This document shows, in pieces, positions 59,218 to 64,000 of a DNA stretch of 64,000 nucleotides. Positions within the stretch are counted from its first letter, which is position 1. Each line of letters begins with the position of its first letter. The notes under the pieces were generated by a model. The model made no database searches. It was not told where the DNA came from and saw only the letters and a program-made list of their open reading frames with translations. The stretch comes from Spirosoma luteum DSM 19990. Lineage in GTDB: Bacteria > Bacteroidota > Bacteroidia > Cytophagales > Spirosomataceae. The stretch is taken from positions 223,285 through 287,284 of the forward strand of contig NZ_KB893279.1 in the NCBI RefSeq assembly GCF_000374065.1, in the 5' to 3' direction. The translations under genes and the position numbers were made by a program.

Positions 59218-62076
59218 ATGGCAACAACAAATGATGAAATCCTGATTTCGGTGAGAATCAGCGAAGAAGATGTTGAAAAGAAGCTACTCGCTGACCGGGA
59301 AGCTCTTGCAAGGCTCAACAAGGAAATAGCCGTTACCAATAAAGAGTATAAGGAGGGGGTTATTACCGCGAAAGAATACGCCTTATCCCAACAGGCAATT
59401 AAAACCCAAATCAGCAAAACCAGCGCGGAGATAAAGACCGGCGAAAAGACCCTGGTGGACTACCGCAAAAGTCAGGACGCGGCCGAAGGTTCCCTGGAAA
59501 TGATGCGGGCGCAACTAGCCTTAGTCGTTCCCCAGATCGCCAAACTATCAAAGGCCGAGCGGGAAAGTACCGAAGCCGGTCAGAACCTGGTGGCACTTGC
59601 CGGTGAGCTGACCGACAAGCTAAAGGAACAGGAAAAAGCATACGGCTCGAATCAGCGCAACGTGGGCAACTACGGCGAAGCGTTGGCGGGCACGGAGGAT
59701 AAGCTGACTACGTTGATTGCTGCTGAGCAAAAGAATACGGCTGAGCTGGGTAAGGGCAGCAAGTCGGTCGGGGATTTCGTCAAACAGGTTAAAGTCGGGG
59801 GCGTTAGCGTCGGGGAGTTCTCGGAGAAACTAAAGGGCGGGGCCGGATCAACGGCCTCGTTCGTTAAAAGTATCTTTTCGGTCAAAGGGGCATTAACGGC
59901 CCTGACCGCCGTGCCCATCCTGCTCGTCCTTTCGGCTATTGTCGGCTTTCTGACCAAATCAAAGGACGGTATGGAACTGTTCGGGCGAAAAACGGCGGCT
60001 GTTAAAGCGGTGCTGGATTTGTTCGTGGGTAAGATAATCGACTTTGGGCGTGGCATCGTCGAAGCGTTTACCGACCCGGTTCAGGCAGTAAAAGATTTAG
60101 GTACAGCCATTCAGGAGAATCTGAGCAATCGCTTTGCTGCGTTCGGCTTGATTTTGCAAGCAGTTAGGAAAGGTTCGGTTAGTGATTTTTTCAATGCCTT
60201 GTTACAGTTAGGCACCGGTGTAAAGGATGTTGTGGGCAAGGTGGGTAATTTGACCGAGGAAATGAGGAAAGCTGCTGCCAATGGCGAAGCCGTAGCGCGG
60301 GAGTTTCAGCTTATTGCCGATGCCGAACGCGAGTTGGGTAAGATACGATCAGCAAGCCGGGCTGAATTTGAAAAGCAAAAGTTCATTGCCGAAGACGTCA
60401 GTAAGTCGCTGGCCGAACGCGAGAAAGCAGCCCGGTCGGCGTTCGCCATTGAAAACAGTTTGCTCCAGCGGCAGCTAAAGCTACAGGAACGCCGGATCGC
60501 CAACACGATAAAAGAGCAGGGGCTGAGTGAAAACGTCGGCAAAGACTATGATAAATTGGCCGAAGAAGAAGCGAAGCTGAGTGACCTTAAAGCGGAATCA
60601 GTAGCCAAGCAGACTGAAATCAATAACAAGATCAATGACCTGCGCAAACAGGCCCAACAGGACCAGATACGCGGTCAATTGGCGGTACTTAACGAGGGGC
60701 TTCGAATTACCAAAGAACGGGGCTTTCAGACCTTAGAGATTGAAAAACAGATAATCGCCAAGCAACTCGAATTTGATTTAGTCGGTGTCATCAAAGGGTC
60801 TGAAACTGAAAAAGCCCTGCGCCTGAAAGCGAAAGCGGATTTAGCCACGGCCATTCTGAACGACGTGATTGCCCAGAACGAACGACAGAACAGACTGGAG
60901 AACGAATATATTCAGGCGCGGATCGAACAGGAACAGGAAGGGAGTGTGGCACGGCTGAAAATTCAAGACGAAGCCATCAAACAGCGGGCGTTCCAGGAGG
61001 AGGCCACGGCCCGGATCCTGATTAAGAACGAGGAGGAGCTGGCTGCGGCCCTGAAAGTAATCGAAGCCAACAAGGTGCGGGATAGAAAAGCCATCCTGCA
61101 ACAGATCAAGGATATTGAGATTAAAGCGCTTGACGACTTACTGGCCGCCCGGCTGGCCCGCACCAGAGCAGGGAGTAAGGAAGAGTACCGGGTGCAGATG
61201 GAGCAAATCCGAAAGCGGATTGCCGATGCGCTCAAAGACGAACGGGTAGGGGCCGAGGAGTTCCAGAAAATACAGGAGGAGGGGTTCCGGGCGCTGAGTG
61301 ACTTATCAAAAAACCATGTACAAGAAGTAGCCAATAAAGCAATCGGTGCAGCGCAGGATTTGACGGGAGCATTAACAAGCTTAGTTGATGCCAGCGTTGC
61401 CCGGCAAACGGCGGCTTTGGATGCTCAGCAGGAATCTATCTTATCGAGCGCGGCCCTGACGGCTGACCAGCGGGCAAAGATTGAAGCCGACTTTGCCAAG
61501 AAGCGGGAAAAGATTGAAAAGGAAGCGGCTGAGAAACGCCGGAAGATTGCCAGTCTGGAAAACATCATCAACACGGCGGCATCGGTAACGAAGGCCTTTG
61601 CTACGGCCGGGCCAATCCTGGGGGCTATATTAGCCGCGCTGGCGGTCGCTAAGGGTATCGCTTCTCAGGTGGTCATCGACAACCAAAAGTTTGCCAGTGG
61701 CGGGTATGTGTCGGATAAAAAAGGAGCGTATGTACAGGGGCCGGGAACGGGTAAGTCAGATTCCATCAACGCCCGCATATCCAACGGGGAAAGTATTATC
61801 AACGCGGAATCAACCCGGCGTTACTACGCAACTTTATCGGCTATCAACGTGGCCGGGGGTGGCCGGGCCTTTCCCGGTGTTGGTCGTAATCTGGCGGTCA
61901 GTGAAGCCGTGCCCCGCTTTCAGCAAGGCGGAACAGCCCTAATGGGTATTGACACGCTGGCAATCGCGCAGGCGATTCGTGATGGCATGTTCGGGGTAAA
62001 TATCCGCGTCGGTGTCGATGAGGTCACCAAAGCCCAGAACAGCGTTAAGCGGGCTGTAGTCGGTGGGGATATATAA
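59218..62076 (+). CDS. Tail tape-measure protein
   Basis: 952 residues. Long coiled-coil regions at about 15-170 (VEKKLLADREALARLNKEIA) and about 355-750, one hydrophobic region (about 220-250, TAVPILLVLSAIVGFLT), and the C-terminal Gly/Arg-rich domain SGGYVSDKKGAYVQGPGTGK with RISNGESIINAES, all typical of tape-measure proteins. Its length sets the tail length; about 950 residues predicts a tail of roughly 140 nm at 0.15 nm per residue. Last gene of the rightward tail module, instead of near its beginning as usual. Confidence 0.88.
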   Translation: MATTNDEILISVRISEEDVEKKLLADREALARLNKEIAVTNKEYKEGVITAKEYALSQQAIKTQISKTSAEIKTGEKTLVDYRKSQDAAEGSLEMMRAQLALVVPQIAKLSKAERESTEAGQNLVALAGELTDKLKEQEKAYGSNQRNVGNYGEALAGTEDKLTTLIAAEQKNTAELGKGSKSVGDFVKQVKVGGVSVGEFSEKLKGGAGSTASFVKSIFSVKGALTALTAVPILLVLSAIVGFLTKSKDGMELFGRKTAAVKAVLDLFVGKIIDFGRGIVEAFTDPVQAVKDLGTAIQENLSNRFAAFGLILQAVRKGSVSDFFNALLQLGTGVKDVVGKVGNLTEEMRKAAANGEAVAREFQLIADAERELGKIRSASRAEFEKQKFIAEDVSKSLAEREKAARSAFAIENSLLQRQLKLQERRIANTIKEQGLSENVGKDYDKLAEEEAKLSDLKAESVAKQTEINNKINDLRKQAQQDQIRGQLAVLNEGLRITKERGFQTLEIEKQIIAKQLEFDLVGVIKGSETEKALRLKAKADLATAILNDVIAQNERQNRLENEYIQARIEQEQEGSVARLKIQDEAIKQRAFQEEATARILIKNEEELAAALKVIEANKVRDRKAILQQIKDIEIKALDDLLAARLARTRAGSKEEYRVQMEQIRKRIADALKDERVGAEEFQKIQEEGFRALSDLSKNHVQEVANKAIGAAQDLTGALTSLVDASVARQTAALDAQQESILSSAALTADQRAKIEADFAKKREKIEKEAAEKRRKIASLENIINTAASVTKAFATAGPILGAILAALAVAKGIASQVVIDNQKFASGGYVSDKKGAYVQGPGTGKSDSINARISNGESIINAESTRRYYATLSAINVAGGGRAFPGVGRNLAVSEAVPRFQQGGTALMGIDTLAIAQAIRDGMFGVNIRVGVDEVTKAQNSVKRAVVGGDI

Positions 62077-62218
62077 AAAAAGGCGGAGCTAGTGCCCCGA
62101 CCCCAAAGAGAACGATTGTTTAGAACGCCCGCCGCCAACTAATGCGAATCCCAGAGACCCTTGGAAGTTTATGGATGTCGCGCCTCAACCCTGGTAAGTT
62201 GTTGTAAAGATACGCTAT

Positions 62219-62506
62219 TTACTTATTCCGGCAAAGGGTGGTAATGACCACACCCCCGGTCGTTATACTATTTTCTTTCTGGTACTTTCTCATTTCATCA
62301 ACCCCACAGACCTCTTTGACGGTCTTACCGTAGGACGGCCGGTTGATTGCCTCCGTCGTGCATTCGTAGCACTGTTTGCCAATCCCTAGCTGTTTGCATT
62401 GCTGCATGAGTAATGCCGAGGTCAGACAGACCGCTCCGGCCAGCAGGCTCATTTTGTAGCGGGTCCAGACCGAACGGCGGTAGTTGGTATTTTGATAGTC
62501 GTACAT
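62219..62506 (-). CDS. Small Cys-rich membrane protein
   Basis: 95 residues from ATG 62506 (MYDYQNTNYRRSVWTRYKMS). One hydrophobic helix (LLAGAVCLTSALLMQ) and a small domain with cysteines (QCYECTTEAINRPSYG, VCGVDEMRKYQKE, TTLCRNK). A longer frame begins at 62551. Convergent with the tape-measure gene. Not recognised. Confidence 0.55.
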   Translation of the reverse strand: MYDYQNTNYRRSVWTRYKMSLLAGAVCLTSALLMQQCKQLGIGKQCYECTTEAINRPSYGKTVKEVCGVDEMRKYQKENSITTGGVVITTLCRNK

Positions 62507-62555
62507 GGCGTGTCTTTGCGTTAAGTTGGCAAAGAACGACAATGGTAACAACTAC

Positions 62556-62870
62556 TCAAAAACTTTTCTTCGCGTTCAAATCCGTAACAATCATACTATT
62601 AACCCGGTGGCTCATGTTCGTGCCCTCGGCCCGGCACTGAATATCGAAGTCCTGCAATCGCTGTTTGGGCATGTAGACGACCAGCCGGGCAATATCACCC
62701 GCCGATTGCTGGGAGCCGAGGTATTCCCGCCTGGCGGCAATGAACGGGCTACGTTCAACATCACTCATGCCCCGATAGTAGTGGTTATGGATACCCTCGG
62801 CCAATAGGGCTTTGTAGATGGGCTCTCCGTTACGTACCCGAATCAATGCACTCTCTATCTGCTGGCTCAT
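62556..62870 (-). CDS. Small phage protein of unknown function
   Basis: 104 residues, helical (SQQIESALIRVRNGEPIYKA; ARLVVYMPKQRLQDFDIQCR). Its ATG overlaps the stop of the DUF5681 gene (ATGA). The last part resembles a short DNA-binding fold. Unassigned. Confidence 0.55.
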   Translation of the reverse strand: MSQQIESALIRVRNGEPIYKALLAEGIHNHYYRGMSDVERSPFIAARREYLGSQQSAGDIARLVVYMPKQRLQDFDIQCRAEGTNMSHRVNSMIVTDLNAKKSF

Positions 62871-63271
62871 ACATCAATCGGTGGGGGTATCTGTCCGTTG
62901 GTCGCGTCAATAATCGTCCATTGACCGACTACCGTGTTCTGCGTTTTGATTGGCCCGCCGTCGGGCCCGGTGTGTTCCGTTGCCTGCTTGGGTGCGCCGT
63001 AGGCTGAATCCATTACGGCTTTGTAAGCAATGGTATCGCCATCAGCTGCGCGGTTTAGCTGAGCAAGTGTAATCAGTTCTTCGTAGGTAACTTTTTCAAA
63101 TTCGGGGAACTCGGATTTTAAATGGTCGGGTAGTCCACGCGCCAACTCCAGTAGTTCGCGTACGGTTGTTGTCCGGTTTTTGGTTCCCGGCTTTTTGCCC
63201 GATGGGTTGCCTGATTGGCCGGGCTGAAATGGCGTTGCGCCTTCCGGTGTTACCCCCTTTTCAAATGGCAT
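62867..63271 (-). CDS. DUF5681 protein, candidate small terminase subunit
   Basis: 134 residues. FQPGQSGNPSGKKPGTKNRT at 16-35 is the DUF5681 signature, followed by a helical middle (VRELLELARGLPDHLKSEFP) and YGAPKQATEHTGPDGGPIKT, seen in phage members. DUF5681 proteins often sit with terminase or head genes, so a TerS role is possible, though it lies 12 kb from TerL. A strong promoter lies upstream. Confidence 0.75.
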   Translation of the reverse strand: MPFEKGVTPEGATPFQPGQSGNPSGKKPGTKNRTTTVRELLELARGLPDHLKSEFPEFEKVTYEELITLAQLNRAADGDTIAYKAVMDSAYGAPKQATEHTGPDGGPIKTQNTVVGQWTIIDATNGQIPPPIDV

Positions 63272-63304
63272 CTTATTTCTGCTCTATTTCTGCAAGTTAC
63301 CATA

Positions 63305-63367
63305 CTTTGCAGTACAAAGCACTCTTTTTTGCAAAGCAAACATACATAAAAATAACCGGGTTCCAAA
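63305..63367 (-). promoter_or_regulatory. Leftward promoter with palindromes at the right-end operon
   Basis: Read on the minus strand: TTTG (63367-63364), 19 bases, TATGTTTG (63344-63337), a full consensus promoter whose -7 box is identical to that of the regulator gene. Two palindromes overlap the start region: TTTGC-3-GCAAA (63328-63340) over the -7 box and CTTTG-5-CAAAG (63305-63319) just downstream of the start. They are likely operators. Confidence 0.7.
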
Positions 63368-63381
63368 CGGCCCCGGCTTAC

Positions 63382-63678
63382 TTACTCCCACGCAATACCC
63401 AGACTCTCCAAATAGCGAACAATACTGGCGTGATTGATATACTGATATCGCTGTTGCATTTCTTCCTTATCGTACTGGTAGGCAAGTATCATCCCAAAAG
63501 GGTGTATCTCCAGGAGGTAGGGGCGGTGCATTTCGCCGGTAATAAACAGCCGGTCGTTTGTGTAACGGTGCTGAATTTCTTTCGCGTCTCTTGAACGGGT
63601 GCCAAACGCCAGCCGGAAGCACTCGGCGGCTTCTGACTCGGTCAACCCGGAAAGGGTGCGGGGCGGGGTGGTGGTCAT
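63382..63678 (-). CDS. Small phage protein of unknown function
   Basis: 98 residues; helical N-terminus (LTESEAAECFRLAFGTRSRD), beta in the middle, helix at the end (YQYINHASIVRYLESLGIAW). No family recognised. Transcribed leftward ahead of the DUF5681 operon; its own promoter is not seen. Confidence 0.55.
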   Translation of the reverse strand: MTTTPPRTLSGLTESEAAECFRLAFGTRSRDAKEIQHRYTNDRLFITGEMHRPYLLEIHPFGMILAYQYDKEEMQQRYQYINHASIVRYLESLGIAWE

Positions 63679-63778
63679 AAGTGATTGATAAGCCTGTTAC
63701 GGTGAAGCATACAGGATGAAACCCGCTTTGCTAGTTTTCTTTTGGTAATGATATACCAATTTACACCGATTGGGGTGG

Positions 63779-64000
63779 TTAATTTAGGTACAAGCAAGAG
63801 CCAAGTACCCATTGTTCGGTTAGGTCACAGGGTATGTAATAATCCTCATTTAATTCCCCTTCTTCTACTTCATAGCTTAGTGCTGGATAAGGTGAATGCT
63901 GGCTTTTCCATCCGCAAAAAGAAAAAAGCCAATGAGCCGTTTTCAGGTTTTTGGCAAAGCCCTCATGTTGATACCATTGCGGAATACCACATTTAAGTCC
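63779..64000 (-). CDS. Partial gene entering from the right edge
   Basis: The minus strand is open from base 64000 to a TAA at 63781-63779, giving at least 73 residues: GLKCGIPQWYQHEGFAKNLK, then TAHWLFSFCGWKSQHSPYPA and a Glu-rich end. The composition is protein-like (many Trp, Tyr, Cys), unlike the other strand's frame over the same bases. Its start lies beyond the window. No family recognised; it may be phage or host. Confidence 0.5.
   Translation of the reverse strand, partial: GLKCGIPQWYQHEGFAKNLKTAHWLFSFCGWKSQHSPYPALSYEVEEGELNEDYYIPCDLTEQWVLGSCLYLN

Larger units (their letters stand above)
15397..64000. mobile_element. Tailed-phage genome (prophage), right end outside the window
   Basis: From 15.4 kb onward every gene I can identify is phage-like: repressor, helicase, primase, ERF recombinase, methyltransferase, endolysin, tail proteins, TerL, portal, HK97-type capsid, ClpP-like protease and tape measure. 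Host genes end with trxA. The modules are complete and mostly unbroken, which suggests a functional phage rather than a remnant. No integrase, transposase, tRNA or direct-repeat attachment site is visible in these 48.6 kb. The left boundary is placed at the end of the regulator gene and could lie anywhere in 15,282-15,397. Confidence 0.85.

Noticed and set aside
63742..63996. A plus-strand frame near the right edge
   Set aside because: The minus strand is open through the edge with more protein-like composition, so this is more likely its shadow.

Overview
The window looks like a chromosome segment of a Spirosoma-like member of the Bacteroidetes (Cytophagia). The evidence is the mid-range base composition, secreted proteins whose signal peptides end in Ala/Gly followed by Gln, near-absence of purine-rich ribosome sites, Bacteroidetes-type promoters (TTG or TTTG, 19 bases, TAnnTTTG), and phage families typical of this phylum (DUF3127, BT4734-type primase, NUMOD4-HNH, standalone LytTR). 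Assignment to genus is inference.

Bases 1 to about 15,300 are ordinary host chromosome. They hold a ceramidase-like membrane protein cut by the left edge, a secreted GH43 glycosidase, class II fructose-bisphosphate aldolase, an RND efflux pair (transporter plus lipoprotein adaptor), a ferredoxin/ferredoxin-reductase pair, an MscS channel, a secreted beta-propeller protein, an S9 peptidase and thioredoxin. From about 15,400 to the right edge the window is one large tailed-phage genome, almost certainly a prophage. No integrase, tRNA or right-hand junction is visible, so its right end lies outside.

Phage layout: (a) 15.4-16.4 kb, a lysogeny-type switch: a leftward HTH regulator whose promoter overlaps the start of the rightward early operon; (b) 16.4-22.5 kb, replication and recombination: SF2 helicase, primase/VapE ATPase, a ten-copy GTCACCAGT iteron field that looks like an origin, VRR-NUC nuclease, ERF annealing protein and an OB-fold protein with an SSB-like acidic tail; (c) 22.6-29.4 kb, a rightward accessory operon of small genes, many joined by ATGA overlaps, including a DUF7666 pentapeptide-repeat protein, a DNA methyltransferase, a frameshifted gene and two tandem LytTR proteins; (d) 29.5-36.4 kb, leftward lysis and membrane genes (CHAP endolysin, tiny membrane peptides, holin- and spanin-like candidates), interrupted by a rightward three-gene cassette with its own promoter and terminators (a moron) and by a NUMOD4-HNH endonuclease; (e) 36.4-49.2 kb, leftward tail and host-recognition genes, including two large signal-peptide-bearing SGNH-esterase proteins and a T9 frameshift site; (f) 49.2-56.2 kb, the leftward head module (alpha-CTD-like protein, TerL, connector, portal, capsid, ClpP-like protease); (g) 56.4-62.1 kb, a rightward tail module ending in the tape-measure protein; (h) 62.2-64 kb, leftward small genes including a DUF5681 protein behind a strong promoter.

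The head and tail modules look like a siphophage with an HK97-type capsid, but their transcription order is reversed from the usual one: protease, capsid, portal, then TerL; and tail proteins before the tape measure. The items most worth follow-up are this reversed order, the iteron origin, the frameshift at the putative tail chaperone, the secreted tail-fibre-like esterases, the moron cassette, the kinase-like mini-protein and the phage-borne RNA-polymerase alpha-CTD-like protein.
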